Below are positions 53,045 through 63,010 of a stretch of 63,426 nt of DNA, piece after piece; within the stretch, counting starts at the first letter, position 1, and each line of letters opens with the position of its first letter. The translations under genes and the position numbers were made by a program. The stretch is from assembly GCF_000168975.1 (NCBI RefSeq), contig NZ_AAUW01000029.1, forward strand, positions 1 to 63,426, read 5' to 3'. The DNA is from Roseibium aggregatum IAM 12614. GTDB taxonomy: Bacteria > Pseudomonadota > Alphaproteobacteria > Rhizobiales > Stappiaceae. Below the pieces are notes generated by a model. The model did not search any database, was not told the DNA's origin, and saw only the letters and a program-made list of their open reading frames with translations.

Positions 53045-53343
53045 AAGGCAAGGCAATGACCGGCTGGTCCTCTCTGGTGGCTCCGGTACGGCCAAGCGGC
53101 AAATTGCCTTGCCCGGAAATCCATGCCGGACGACGCGCAGGCAGGCGTTTTGTCCGGCCGTTCCCCCTCCTGGTGAAACCGTGATTTGAGCCGGCGTGTC
53201 GTGGCGATAATGCCCCATGACGCAATTACGCTATTTTGCCTTTCGATCAGTCGCGATACTGCCGCCACAAAACGGAGATCCGGTGCAGGCGCACGGACCG
53301 GAAGCAGACCGATTGCGTTCGGTCGATGAAAAAGGAATGAGAC

Positions 53344-55905
53344 ATGTCAGCGTTTCCTGACAAGGCACAGATCGTCATCGTCGGCCTCGGCGGTATTGTC
53401 GGAGCGTCGATCGCCCATCACCTCATCGAACGCGGCTGGACGGACATTGTCGGCATCGACAAGTCCGGCATCCCGACCGACATCGGCTCGACGGCTCACG
53501 CGTCCGACTTCTGCTACACCACCAGCCACGACTATCTGTCCGTCTGGACCACTCAGTATTCCATCGATTTCTTCGACAAGATGGGCCACTACGCCCGCGT
53601 CGGCGGTCTGGAAGTCGCGCGTACCGGCGACGACACCTGGATGGAGGAAATCAAGCGCAAGGTCACTTCTGGCAAGGCCTTCGGCACCAACGTGCGCCTG
53701 GTGACACCGGCCGAGATCAAGGAAAAATTCCCGCTGATCGAGGAGGACATGGTCCAGGGCGGCATGTGGGATCCGGATGCAGGCCTTGTCATTCCACGCT
53801 CGCAGACCGTTGCCGGCAAGCTGGTCGATGAAGGCGAGAAATCCGGCAAGCTGAAAGCCTTTGCCAACACCCCGGCCCAATCCCTCATCGTCGAGGACGG
53901 CCATATCAAGGGCGTGAAGACCCATCGCGGCACGATCATGGCCGATCATGTCATCGTCTGCGCCGGTCTCTGGGGCCGCCTGATTGCCGAAATGGTCGGC
54001 GAAGACCTGCCGGTGATGCCGGTCGACCACCCGCTGACCTTCTTCGGTCCGTACAACGAATTCGAGGGCACCGGCAAGGACATCGGCTATCCGCTGCTGC
54101 GCGACCAGGGCAACTCGGCCTACATGCGTGACACGGGCGATCCAAAGACCGCAGAAGGCGGCCAGATCGAGTGGGGGTACTACGAACCGACCCACCCGCG
54201 CATGTGCCACCCGCGAGATCTCCTGGAAAAGGATCAGGCTCGCCTGTCTCCTTCCCAGCGCGACCTGGAAATGGAACAGGTCATGGAGCCGCTCGAGCGT
54301 GCCATGGAACTGACGCCGATCCTGGGCGAAATCGGCTACAATGAAGGCCATTCCTTCAACGGCCTCTTGCAGGTCTCCGCCGCCGGCGGCCCGTCCTGCG
54401 GCGAAAGCCAGAAAGTGCGCGGCCTTTGGTACTGCGTTGCCATCTGGGTCAAGGACGGACCGGGCTACGGCAAGCTGCTGGCTGACTGGATCACCGATGG
54501 GCGGACCGAAATCGACCACGCGTCCATCGACTATTCGCGCTTCTATTCCCATCAGCTGACCGAGAAATACATCGAGGACCGCTGCTACGAAGCCGCGCAG
54601 AAGATCTATTTCCCGGCGATCCATCCGCGTGAGCCCTATCTGACGAGCCGCAGCGTCAAGCGGTCTCCGTTCTACGACCGTGAGGTCGAACTCGGCGGCT
54701 ACTTCATGGAACTGGGCGGCTGGGAACGCGCGCATGGCTATGCCGCCAACGAGCACCTGCTGGAAAAATACGGCGACCGGGTTCCGGTTCGTGAAAACGA
54801 ATGGGACAACCGCCATTTCTGGCGGGTCTCCAACGCCGAACAGCTCGAACTCAGCGAAAACTGCGGCATCATCAACCTGTCGCACTTCTACATGTTCGAC
54901 GTCGAAGGCCCGGACCACGTGGAACTGCTGGAATGGTTGTGTGCCGCGAAGATCGGCGGCGATGCCAACATCGGCAAGGGTATCTACACCCACTTCCTCG
55001 ATGACGAAGGCAATGTCCGTGCCGACCTCACGGTCTTCCGCATGGCCGACCGCTGCCGCATCGTCGACGGCGCAGACGCCGGCCCGCGCGACTACCACTA
55101 TGTGAAACGCATCGCCGAGGACAAAGGCTTTGACGTCACGGTGACCGATGTCAGCGAACAATACACCACCATCGGCATCTGGGGCCCGAACGCCCGCGAG
55201 AACCTGAAGAAAGTGGTTGCCGACCCGGCAGCGCTCGATCCGGAAAACTTCCCCTTCGCGGGCATCCGCCAGATCGAGATCGCCGGCAAGTCCGTAATGG
55301 CCCTGCGCCTGTCCTACGTCGGTGAACAGGGCTGGGAACTGCACATGAAGTACGAAGACGGCCTGGCCGTCTGGGACGCGCTGCGGTCCACAGGCGTCAT
55401 CGCCGTCGGTGTCGAGACCTACGCCAACTCGCGCCGCATGGAAAAATCCCTGCGCCTGCAGAACGCCGACCTCCTGACCCAGTACAACCTCTATGAGGCT
55501 GATCTCGCCCGTCCGAAGGTCAAGGAAGCCGATTTCCGCGGCAAGGCAAAGCACGTCGAATATCGGGAGCGCGACAAGCAGCCGGCCATGCTCTGCACGC
55601 TGGTGATGCTTGAAAACACCGATGCGAAGGGCGTCAAACGGTATCCGGTCGGCGCGATGCCGGTTCAGGATCCGGACACCGGCAAGACGCTGGTCGACAG
55701 CCTGGGCCGTATTTCCTACACAACCTCTGTTGCCTACGGCCCGACCATCGGCAAGAACATCGCTCTTGCCTACCTGCCGCAGGAATACTGCCAGGTCGGC
55801 CGCAAACTGAATGTCGAGTATTTTTCGGAAACCTACCCGGTCGAGGTCGCCGGTGTCGGCTATCAGCCGCTCTACGATCCGGAAAACCTGAAACCGCGGT
55901 CCTGA
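53344..55905 (+). CDS. FAD-dependent oxidoreductase with GcvT domain (dimethylglycine/sarcosine dehydrogenase-like)
   Basis: An 853-residue protein. The N-terminal DAO-type FAD domain has IVIVGLGGIVGASIAHHL and GSTAHASDF, where relatives link FAD through His. A linker domain precedes the C-terminal GcvT part (about 440-840), with LRLSYVGEQGWELHMKYEDG and the folate-binding barrel. The family oxidises N-methyl amines (dimethylglycine, sarcosine) and passes the C1 unit to tetrahydrofolate; the substrate here is not determined. It is monocistronic, with a 300-base promoter region and a downstream hairpin. Confidence 0.85.
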   Translation: MSAFPDKAQIVIVGLGGIVGASIAHHLIERGWTDIVGIDKSGIPTDIGSTAHASDFCYTTSHDYLSVWTTQYSIDFFDKMGHYARVGGLEVARTGDDTWMEEIKRKVTSGKAFGTNVRLVTPAEIKEKFPLIEEDMVQGGMWDPDAGLVIPRSQTVAGKLVDEGEKSGKLKAFANTPAQSLIVEDGHIKGVKTHRGTIMADHVIVCAGLWGRLIAEMVGEDLPVMPVDHPLTFFGPYNEFEGTGKDIGYPLLRDQGNSAYMRDTGDPKTAEGGQIEWGYYEPTHPRMCHPRDLLEKDQARLSPSQRDLEMEQVMEPLERAMELTPILGEIGYNEGHSFNGLLQVSAAGGPSCGESQKVRGLWYCVAIWVKDGPGYGKLLADWITDGRTEIDHASIDYSRFYSHQLTEKYIEDRCYEAAQKIYFPAIHPREPYLTSRSVKRSPFYDREVELGGYFMELGGWERAHGYAANEHLLEKYGDRVPVRENEWDNRHFWRVSNAEQLELSENCGIINLSHFYMFDVEGPDHVELLEWLCAAKIGGDANIGKGIYTHFLDDEGNVRADLTVFRMADRCRIVDGADAGPRDYHYVKRIAEDKGFDVTVTDVSEQYTTIGIWGPNARENLKKVVADPAALDPENFPFAGIRQIEIAGKSVMALRLSYVGEQGWELHMKYEDGLAVWDALRSTGVIAVGVETYANSRRMEKSLRLQNADLLTQYNLYEADLARPKVKEADFRGKAKHVEYRERDKQPAMLCTLVMLENTDAKGVKRYPVGAMPVQDPDTGKTLVDSLGRISYTTSVAYGPTIGKNIALAYLPQEYCQVGRKLNVEYFSETYPVEVAGVGYQPLYDPENLKPRS

Positions 55906-55913
55906 TGACCAAG

Positions 55914-55943
55914 GCCCGTGGCAGGCAACGGCTTGCCACGGGC
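55914..55943. terminator. hairpin after the FAD/GcvT gene
   Basis: GCCCGTGGCA (55914-55923) and TGCCACGGGC (55934-55943) form a 10-bp perfect stem with a 10-base loop, nine bases past the stop codon. No T-run follows, so it is an intrinsic terminator of modest strength or an mRNA-stabilising hairpin. Confidence 0.65.
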
Positions 55944-56142
55944 TGACGTCAGATCACAACAACAAGCAAAAGCCCCATCTCACGACCATAAAAAGCGCCG
56001 CCAGAGCAAATCGCGTCTTATCGGAATCGTTTTTTGCTACCTGAAATCACAGATTTCACCGCAAAACGCGATGCAGGGTTTTCCGGTAAACGCGACACGC
56101 TCTGACCGACGCTTTTTGCATTTTGAGCCCGTCGCGGCGGCC

Positions 56143-57381
56143 TCAGCCGCCCCGGACGACAATCCCCTCGTCAACCCATCTGTCGAAAACGCCAAGCGCT
56201 GCATCCGCGAAGGCCTGGTCGTTGATGTGGGCCGACACCTCGCTCATATCGACACGGCGGCCGGGAAAGACCGTCCTGACTTCATCGATGAAGGCCGCCA
56301 GCCCGTCCGGATCGTGGGCCTCCTCGCCTTCCCTGTCCCAGGCCTCAATGCCGCCAAGGGGCAGCAGGAAATGGGTCGGCCCTTTTGCCGCCTCCAGCCG
56401 GTCGGCGAGTGCATTCGCCCATTGGCGCCGCTCCCGCGGGTTGAAGACGGAACTCTTGATCAGCCGGTTATGTTCGTGGAACGGCCGGTCGGCATATTGC
56501 GCCGGGATCTCCTGCCAGCCGGCAAAGTCCACCAGATCGAGCGCGCCCGGCGCCACGATCTGCGGCGTGCCCTGCCTGCCCGCATTCTGCAGCCGATCCG
56601 GCCCACTGCTGACCAGTGACCCGGCCAGAAGGTTGCCGAATTCCTGCAGGCAGAAATCCATGACGCAGCAAAAGGCCCCTTCCCGCGCAAGGCTCTCGAA
56701 AGCCATGCCGCCCATGCCGGTGGAATGGAAGACGGCCACTTCGTAACCGCGTTCTTCGAGCGCCGGTTTCAGCAGTTTCATGTAGGACAGGCAACTGGAG
56801 CCGAGCGATGTCATCCCGACCAGTGGCTTTGAGCGATCCGGCATCTGCGCGGCTTTGGCAGCACCCAGCACGGCGCCCGCAGCCTGCGCAAGCGACGACT
56901 TGCAGATTTCATTGAGACCGTAAAGACCACCGGCCCACAGGATCATCTGGATATCCGGGGCCAGCCGTTCCGGCGGGATCAGCGGCGAGAAGCTGACCGT
57001 GGAGACAATGAATTTCGGCACACCCATCGGCAGCGCCTGCGCACAATCGAGTGCCAGATCCGTTCCCATGGTTCCGCCAAGCGCGATCATGCCGTCAATC
57101 CGGCCCTGCGCATAAAGGTCGGCAACAAGCTTCGCCGCGCCCTGCGCCATCACTTGAAACGCCTTGTTCTCATCGCCTTGCGCGATCACGTCCTCGATGG
57201 ACATGCCGCCTGCGCGGGCAACCTCACGCTTGGAAATGCCGGTCGGTCTGGCCGGATCGCCCAGCACGCTGACATCCATCGTCAGCACCTCACCGCCCTG
57301 ATCGCGAATGGTCCGCTCGATGAATTCCAGTTCGGCATTCTTGGTGTCGTAGGTCCCGATGGACAGGATCGTCTTGGTCAT
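56143..57381 (-). CDS. Tm-1-like (UPF0261) ATP-binding domain protein
   Basis: A 412-residue protein matching the Tm-1/UPF0261 family: ILSIGTYDTKNAELEFIE at the N-terminus, IDGMIALGGTMGTDLAL, PLVGMTSLGSSCLSYMKLL and VFHSTGMGGMAFESLA. The plant Tm-1 homologue binds ATP and inhibits viral replication; bacterial members usually sit in catabolic operons with unknown roles. It is the last gene of the leftward operon, eight bases after the aldehyde dehydrogenase. It may act on the carboxylate imported by the adjacent transporter. Confidence 0.9.
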   Translation of the reverse strand: MTKTILSIGTYDTKNAELEFIERTIRDQGGEVLTMDVSVLGDPARPTGISKREVARAGGMSIEDVIAQGDENKAFQVMAQGAAKLVADLYAQGRIDGMIALGGTMGTDLALDCAQALPMGVPKFIVSTVSFSPLIPPERLAPDIQMILWAGGLYGLNEICKSSLAQAAGAVLGAAKAAQMPDRSKPLVGMTSLGSSCLSYMKLLKPALEERGYEVAVFHSTGMGGMAFESLAREGAFCCVMDFCLQEFGNLLAGSLVSSGPDRLQNAGRQGTPQIVAPGALDLVDFAGWQEIPAQYADRPFHEHNRLIKSSVFNPRERRQWANALADRLEAAKGPTHFLLPLGGIEAWDREGEEAHDPDGLAAFIDEVRTVFPGRRVDMSEVSAHINDQAFADAALGVFDRWVDEGIVVRGG

Positions 57382-57389
57382 GTCTATCC

Positions 57390-58877
57390 TCAGAGCTGGA
57401 TCCAGGCGGTCTTCAGGTCGACATACTTGTCGAGTGCGTGCAGCGACTTGTCGTGACCATTGCCGGACTGCTTCATGCCGCCAAGCGGCACGGTCATGTC
57501 CGAACCGCCGTAGGTGTTCACATGAATGACGCCAGACCGAACACCGGCAATCATCCGGTGCGCCCGGCCGAGATCGGATGTCCAGATGCCGGCTGCAAGA
57601 CCATAGTCAGTACCATTGGCGATCCGGATGGCGTCTTCCTCATCCTTGAAGGCAGTCACGGCCAGCACGGGCCCGAACACTTCCTTTTGCGCAATCGTGT
57701 CCTGCGGCTTGACCCCGGTCATGACGGTGGGCGCCATGTAGTAGCCGCCGGTCTCCGTCAGTATTCGCCTTCCCCCGGTGTGGCGCTCCGCACCTTCGGC
57801 TTCAGCGGTTTCCACAAACCTCAGGTCGGCTTCCAGCTGGCTCAGCGAATGCACTGCGCCGATCTGGCTGGAGAGATCCAGAGGATCGCCTACCTTGAGC
57901 GATTCCGCTTCCTTGCAGATCGCGGCAACAAAATCGTCGTGAATGTCCTCCTGCACCAGAAGGCGCGAACCGGCGACGCAGACCTGCCCGGAATTGCGGA
58001 AGATCCCAGCTGCCGAGACCTTGGCTGCCTTGGCGAGATCCGGCGCGTCACTGAAGACAATGTTCGGCGACTTGCCGCCCAGTTCCAGATAGCAGCGCTT
58101 CAGGTTGGATCTGGCGGAATATTCAAGCAGCCGCCGCCCGGTCGCTCCGGATCCGGTAAAGACCAGAATGTCAACGTCCATCGACAGAGCCAGCGCCTCG
58201 CCGACAACAGCGCCTGGTCCGGTCACGACGTTGAAGACACCGTCCGGAACCCCTGCCTCCGACGCCAGTTCGGCAATTCTGAGCAGGCTGAGCGAGGCTG
58301 TTTCCGCCGGTTTCAGCACGATGGAATTTCCCATGGCGAGCGCCGGAGCAATCTTCCAGGCACCGATCATCAGCGGAAAGTTCCAGGGAACAATTGCCCC
58401 AACCACCCCCACAGGAGCCCGGTGGATGAGCCCCAGCACATTATCCGCAGTCGGTGCGATCTCGCCATAGATCTTGTCGAGCGCTTCCGCGTAATACCGG
58501 AAGGTTCCGGCGGCTGACAAAGCCTCGGCCTTGAAGGCCATGTTGATCTCGGTGCCGTTGTCGCGCACGCCGAGAACGGCAAGCTCAAGCGCTTTCGCTT
58601 CAATCAGATCGGCGAGCTTCAGCAGCACCTTCTTGCGGTGGGCCGGAGCGGCTTTCGACCAGCGGCCATCCTCGAACGCCTTGCGTGCGCCCTCGACGGC
58701 AAGCGTCACATCGGCGGCCGTTCCGCTTGCGATCTTCGTCAGCGGCTTGCCGTCGATAGGCGAAAGCACCTCCAGCGTTGCCCCGTCCCGGGACGCGGCA
58801 AAGGCCCCGTTTATAAAATGCCCCTGTTCGGCAACGGGTTGGTTGCGGAAGGCATCGATTCCGGCCTGATCAAGCAT
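57390..58877 (-). CDS. NAD(P)-dependent aldehyde dehydrogenase
   Basis: A 495-residue protein of the aldehyde dehydrogenase superfamily. Asn166 in VPWNFPLM, Glu265 in LELGGKSPNIV and the nucleophile Cys300 in NSGQVCVAGSR are all present, with cofactor loop FTGSGATGRRL. Its closest feel is the PuuC/gamma-glutamyl-aminobutyraldehyde type, but the substrate cannot be read. It lies eight bases after the TctA gene and eight before the Tm-1-like gene, so it oxidises an aldehyde in the pathway served by the transporter. Confidence 0.93.
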   Translation of the reverse strand: MLDQAGIDAFRNQPVAEQGHFINGAFAASRDGATLEVLSPIDGKPLTKIASGTAADVTLAVEGARKAFEDGRWSKAAPAHRKKVLLKLADLIEAKALELAVLGVRDNGTEINMAFKAEALSAAGTFRYYAEALDKIYGEIAPTADNVLGLIHRAPVGVVGAIVPWNFPLMIGAWKIAPALAMGNSIVLKPAETASLSLLRIAELASEAGVPDGVFNVVTGPGAVVGEALALSMDVDILVFTGSGATGRRLLEYSARSNLKRCYLELGGKSPNIVFSDAPDLAKAAKVSAAGIFRNSGQVCVAGSRLLVQEDIHDDFVAAICKEAESLKVGDPLDLSSQIGAVHSLSQLEADLRFVETAEAEGAERHTGGRRILTETGGYYMAPTVMTGVKPQDTIAQKEVFGPVLAVTAFKDEEDAIRIANGTDYGLAAGIWTSDLGRAHRMIAGVRSGVIHVNTYGGSDMTVPLGGMKQSGNGHDKSLHALDKYVDLKTAWIQL

Positions 58878-58885
58878 CTTGGTTG

Positions 58886-60406
58886 TTACCCTTGCTGGGT
58901 TGAAGTTTCGGAAGTGCCCTCTTCACGCTCCAGCCGCACCTTGTGTTCGCGGATGACCGCACGCACGTGCAGGACGAGAATGAGAATGATGACTATGAAG
59001 AGGATGGCGGCGATCGGACGGTCGATGAAGTCGAGCGGGGAATTCACCCGCGCCATGGCGCTGCGCAGCTTCACCTCCATGATGCCGCCAAGAACCATAC
59101 CGAGGATGATCGGCACGATGGGCAGGTTGAGCCGTTTCAGCACCAGACCAAAGACGCCGAACCCGGCGGCAATCGCACAGTCGGTCACCGAGTTGCGCAG
59201 AGAGAACACGCCGACAAAGGACAGCGTCATGATCATTACCCCCAGGAACCGCGTCGGGATCTGGATGATCTTGAGCAGTAGCCCGGTGGACGACAGCAGG
59301 AAGATCAGCACGATGATGTTCAGCAGGATCAGCGCCAGATAGAGCGCAATGACGAAATCGAGCTGCCCCTGAAACAGTTGCGGTCCGGGAATGACATTGT
59401 GGACATAGAACACCGACAGCATCATTGCCGTCAGCGCTTCTCCCGGAATGCCGAGAGCAAGCAGCGGGATCATCGCCGCACCGGGCACTGCGTTGTTGGC
59501 AGCTTCCGACGCGATCAGACCTTCCGGTGAGCCCTTGCCGAAGAGGTCCGGATCCTTCGAGGTTTTCTGCGCATAGGTGTAGGACAGGAACTGGGCCGTG
59601 AATTCACCAACGCCCGGGATCATGCCCATGAGCACGCCGAAGCTGGAAGAAACGGTTGCCACCCGCTTGAAGGCGAACAGCTCCTTGAGCCCGGTGAAGA
59701 GATTGCCCTCGACCTTGGCTGATCCCGGGTGATGCTCCTTGTCGACCAGCAGCAAGAGCGCTTGCGAGATTGCAAAGAGACCGAGCACCACCACGATGAG
59801 ATCGACACCGGAGGTCAGCCAGCTCTGGTCGAAGGTGAAGCGCTTGGTGTATTTGGCCGGCTCCAGACCGATGGTGCTCAGGAAGATGCCGAAACAGGCC
59901 AGCATGCCGGCGGCAAAGACCTGCCCGCGATGCGCGACCACCACCAGGATGATGCCCATCAACGCGGCCAGGAAGATCTCCCGGCTGCCGAAATGCGGTG
60001 CGATCATCGCCAGGATCGGCGACAGCACGATCAGGCACAGGATCGAGAACATGCCGCCGAAGAAAGACGCCGAATAGGCAAGCGACAGCGCCCGGTGCCC
60101 TTGCCCCTTCTTGGTCATGGGGTAGCCGTCATAGGTGGTCAGAGCATTGACCGCCGTACCCGGCGTATTGATCAGCACCGCCGGAATGGCCCCGCCGTAC
60201 ATGGAAGAGCCATAGACGCCGAGCAGCAGCGTCAAGCCGACAATTGGCTCGAAGGAAAAGGTTGCCGGCAGCAGGATTGCGATGGCGACCGCCGCACCGA
60301 CACCAGGAATTGCGCCAATGATGACACCACCGACGGAGCCGATCACCAGGGCCGCAAGAACGTCCCATTGGGCAAGCATGGACAGGCTGGAGAGGATCAG
60401 TTCCAT
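58886..60406 (-). CDS. tripartite tricarboxylate transporter large permease TctA
   Basis: A 506-residue integral membrane protein with about ten to twelve spans. Signatures of TctA are GSVGGVIIGAIPGVGAAVAIAIL, GVYGSSMYGGAIPAVLINTPGTA and the second inverted-repeat copy LMGMIPGVGEFTAQF. It forms the channel of a sodium-dependent carboxylate importer with TctB and the binding protein TctC, both just upstream. It begins seven bases after tctB. The transported acid is unknown. Confidence 0.95.
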   Translation of the reverse strand: MELILSSLSMLAQWDVLAALVIGSVGGVIIGAIPGVGAAVAIAILLPATFSFEPIVGLTLLLGVYGSSMYGGAIPAVLINTPGTAVNALTTYDGYPMTKKGQGHRALSLAYSASFFGGMFSILCLIVLSPILAMIAPHFGSREIFLAALMGIILVVVAHRGQVFAAGMLACFGIFLSTIGLEPAKYTKRFTFDQSWLTSGVDLIVVVLGLFAISQALLLLVDKEHHPGSAKVEGNLFTGLKELFAFKRVATVSSSFGVLMGMIPGVGEFTAQFLSYTYAQKTSKDPDLFGKGSPEGLIASEAANNAVPGAAMIPLLALGIPGEALTAMMLSVFYVHNVIPGPQLFQGQLDFVIALYLALILLNIIVLIFLLSSTGLLLKIIQIPTRFLGVMIMTLSFVGVFSLRNSVTDCAIAAGFGVFGLVLKRLNLPIVPIILGMVLGGIMEVKLRSAMARVNSPLDFIDRPIAAILFIVIILILVLHVRAVIREHKVRLEREEGTSETSTQQG

Positions 60407-60413
60407 TCTTGCC

Positions 60414-60953
60414 TCACAGATAGGTCAAAGCGAAGGCGCGGATGCCGTCCGGCAGCGCCTCGTAGATGTGGCCGGCGGGAACCTTGACCTGCAAAAAGGC
60501 GCGGAAAATCACCACCACTGAAATACTGAAGACAACTGCCGCGCCCAGGTTGAGCGGCGTCGCCTCGCCGATCCGCACACACAGGAACAAGGTGAAGGCG
60601 AGTGTCGCCGGCAGATAGCCGATTTGCGGCACCAGGAGCACGTAGATCAGGAAATAGGCCACGAACTCGAACGACTGCAGCCAGAAGCCGACTTCGCGCC
60701 AGCGGCCCGGAATGCGTTTGGAGCAGAGCGAGCCGATGAAATGCAGGCTGGCGAACAGCACCATGCCGCCGATGGCAACGGACGGCCAGAGCCTCGGCTG
60801 GGCAAACCACTTGGTGCGATTGGCCCAGACCGTCTCGCCCGGGATCTGCGTCAGAAGAAACACGGAAAATGCCAGAAACAGGGTCGCAAACACGATGTCG
60901 CCGGGCCGGCGATAGCGTTTGAACAGTTCCTGCAGCGTCTTGATGCGGGCCAA
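60414..60953 (-). CDS. tripartite tricarboxylate transporter small permease TctB
   Basis: About 179 residues with four spans (VFATLFLAFSVFLLTQIPG, VAIGGMVLFASLHFIGSL, VAYFLIYVLLVPQIGYL, LGAAVVFSISVVVIFRAFL), the size and topology of TctB. The chosen start is a TTG at 60953 with a strong GGGAGGG six bases upstream; a longer frame from 60995 lacks a ribosome site. It lies between tctC and tctA. It is a helper subunit of the transporter with poorly conserved sequence. Confidence 0.85.
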   Translation of the reverse strand: MARIKTLQELFKRYRRPGDIVFATLFLAFSVFLLTQIPGETVWANRTKWFAQPRLWPSVAIGGMVLFASLHFIGSLCSKRIPGRWREVGFWLQSFEFVAYFLIYVLLVPQIGYLPATLAFTLFLCVRIGEATPLNLGAAVVFSISVVVIFRAFLQVKVPAGHIYEALPDGIRAFALTYL

Positions 60954-61019
60954 GCCGAACCCTCCCTGGAACCTCAAGGCAACCGGCCGGCACAAGAAGC
61001 GCCGACCGGAAAGAGCGCA

Positions 61020-61955
61020 TTACTGTTCGATCAGCTCGGAGATTTTCTGCAGAGCAGCAGCATCGGCCTCGATCTGCTGTTCGGACTGAACCGGGTCCTG
61101 CCAGTAGATCAAAACACCCGTCTGGCCGATCAGTTCGAGCGCCTGCGGCGACTTGAGCGCGGCCTGCGCGGCTTCGGAAATCTTGATCCGCGCCTCTTCG
61201 GGAACGTCCTTGTGCACGAACAGCCCGTTCCACAAGGCCACCGACAGATCCGGATTGATTTCCTGCATGGTCTGAACGTTCGGCGTCAGGGACGTCCGTT
61301 CCTTGCCGATGCTGGCCAGGATCTTCACTTCGCCGAGGCACGGCTGGATCTGCTGCAGTGTCGTGTTGATGACATCGACATCGCCGGAGGCCAGCGTGTT
61401 GCAGTTCAATTCGTCAAACGCCGCCTCGCTGGCAAAGTCGAAGCCGGAGGTCTTGGCGGCTGCGAAGGTAATCTGGGTGGGCGGCAGGAACGAGCCGAAA
61501 TGGCCGAGAGCGACCTCATTGTCCTTGGCATAGTCCGCCAGCTCCGCCCAGGTGCCATAAGGCGCGTCTGCGCCGGCGGCAATCACGAACGGATAGGTCA
61601 TGAAAATGCCGATCGGCTCGAACGGGTTCGGCGACAGTTCGGGGATGCCGATCTGCGGACCGCCAATCGGCACGTCGGTCACGAAGGAGCCGACCGTATA
61701 GCCGTCAGCCGGAGCCGTTGCGACTTCCACGGCCCCGGGGAACGGGCCACCGCCGCCGCCCGGCTTGTTCACCACAGCAGCCGGCACGCCGTACATTTCC
61801 TGAAACTTGTCCGCGATCAGGCGGGTCAGGACATCTTCCAGGTCTCCCGGAGGCCACGGAACAATGAACGATACAGGCTTTTCCGGATATTCAGCCAGAG
61901 CGGCCGTTGCCGACATCAACGTCGCGGCCGTCAGGGCGATCACATGTTTCTTCAT
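61020..61955 (-). CDS. tripartite tricarboxylate transporter substrate-binding protein TctC
   Basis: 311 residues from ATG 61955 with AGAGGGA upstream. A Sec signal peptide (MKKHVIALTAATLMSATAALA) is followed by YPEKPVSFIVPWPPGDLEDVL, the Bug/TctC opening. Other segments are VVNKPGGGGGPFPGAVEVATA and DGYTVGSFVTDVP. It binds a carboxylated solute in the periplasm and delivers it to TctAB. It is the first gene of the operon and faces the IclR regulator across a palindrome-rich gap. Confidence 0.93.
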   Translation of the reverse strand: MKKHVIALTAATLMSATAALAEYPEKPVSFIVPWPPGDLEDVLTRLIADKFQEMYGVPAAVVNKPGGGGGPFPGAVEVATAPADGYTVGSFVTDVPIGGPQIGIPELSPNPFEPIGIFMTYPFVIAAGADAPYGTWAELADYAKDNEVALGHFGSFLPPTQITFAAAKTSGFDFASEAAFDELNCNTLASGDVDVINTTLQQIQPCLGEVKILASIGKERTSLTPNVQTMQEINPDLSVALWNGLFVHKDVPEEARIKISEAAQAALKSPQALELIGQTGVLIYWQDPVQSEQQIEADAAALQKISELIEQ

Positions 61956-62115
61956 TTCTACAGTCCCTCTTCTGGTCAGGTGACAGCCGGTCTTTACGCC
62001 GGTCTTGGTCATTTTTTATTTGCTTTGTTAATTATTGTGATCTTAAATAACTCGATGTCAACCTTCAATTGGAGTGCCGACGCTTTTGTTTGCCTTGCCG
62101 AAAGGTTCAAATAAC

Positions 62116-62153
62116 AAACCGTCGGTTTAAAAATATATTGTTTCAAATGAAAC
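62116..62153. promoter_or_regulatory. two palindromes in the tctC-iclR intergenic region
   Basis: AAACCG-T-CGGTTT (62116-62128) and GTTTCA-AA-TGAAAC (62140-62153) are perfect inverted repeats, 11 bases apart, about midway between the divergent tctC and iclR starts. They are likely operators of the adjacent IclR-type regulator controlling itself and the transporter operon. Confidence 0.6.
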
Positions 62154-62224
62154 TACATGTCAACATTATCCCGTCGAATGCTGGAATCTCCCTCCGGCAC
62201 CTCCGTAAAGGGACAAGCTGAAAG

Positions 62225-63010
62225 ATGGGCACGATCACAAAAGCGCTAAGCCTGCTGAACCACTTTTCGGCGAGCCGCTCGGAAATCGGCCTGACCGAAT
62301 TCCGCAACCTGTCGGGCCAGGACAAGGCAACCGTTCACCGGCACCTGAGCGAACTCACGGCGAACGGTTTTCTGGAGCAGAACCCCGGCACCAAAGGCTA
62401 TCGCCTCGGCCCCGCCATCCTGCGCCTAGCCGCTGTCCGCGAACGTCTGTTTCCGGCACGCCGGCTGGTGGCACCGCTGGTGGAAAAGCTGGCAGGCGAA
62501 CTTGGAGAGCTGGTGCATGTTTCTTTGAGGGAAGGCGACCACCTGTCGCCACTCTACCATTTTGACGCCCTCATTCACGGGACGCGGGTCTATTTCGACG
62601 AAGCCGAACTGCTGCCGCTGCACGCCACCGCCTCCGGCCTTGCCATGCTGGCCTTTGGTCCGGTCGATCTGCTGCCGAAGCTGTTGAAGACGAAGCTCAA
62701 GCCCTCCACCGGCTACACCATTACCGACACCGAGCTGCTGAAACAGGCGGTCGAACAGGTTCGAAACGACGGCATCGCCTTTGTCGATCAGGGCTTTGAG
62801 GAACACGTCTCTTCCTTCGCTTCCCCGGTCTTCGGCGACTTGCCCGAAGCCGTCGGCACCATTGCGGTCGCCGCCCCCACCGTCCGCATGACCGAAGAAC
62901 TGAAAGCGAAAATCCGCTCTGCCCTGCCGCTTGCGGCGACGGAAGTCACCGAAAAACTCGGCGGCGTTGTTCCTGTCGACTTGAGAAGGATCTGGCGCAA
63001 TGCCGCATGA
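62225..63010 (+). CDS. IclR-family transcriptional regulator
   Basis: 261 residues. The N-terminal winged helix reads TITKALSLLNHFSASRSEIGLTEF in relatives' register, with recognition helix KATVHRHLSELTANGFLEQ. The C-terminal ligand domain has VHVSLREGDHLSPLYHFD, LPLHATASGLAMLAF and SSFASPVFGDLPEAVGTIAVAAP, the IclR effector-binding signature. It is divergent from the tctC operon and probably senses its substrate or an intermediate. Its end overlaps the next gene by 11 bases. Confidence 0.93.
   Translation: MGTITKALSLLNHFSASRSEIGLTEFRNLSGQDKATVHRHLSELTANGFLEQNPGTKGYRLGPAILRLAAVRERLFPARRLVAPLVEKLAGELGELVHVSLREGDHLSPLYHFDALIHGTRVYFDEAELLPLHATASGLAMLAFGPVDLLPKLLKTKLKPSTGYTITDTELLKQAVEQVRNDGIAFVDQGFEEHVSSFASPVFGDLPEAVGTIAVAAPTVRMTEELKAKIRSALPLAATEVTEKLGGVVPVDLRRIWRNAA

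Noticed and set aside
53347..55554. 735-residue minus-strand frame opposite the FAD/GcvT gene
   Set aside because: Antisense shadow; the plus-strand protein is clearly a FAD/GcvT oxidoreductase.
60624..62114. 496-residue plus-strand frame opposite tctB and tctC
   Set aside because: Antisense shadow of a standard transporter operon.
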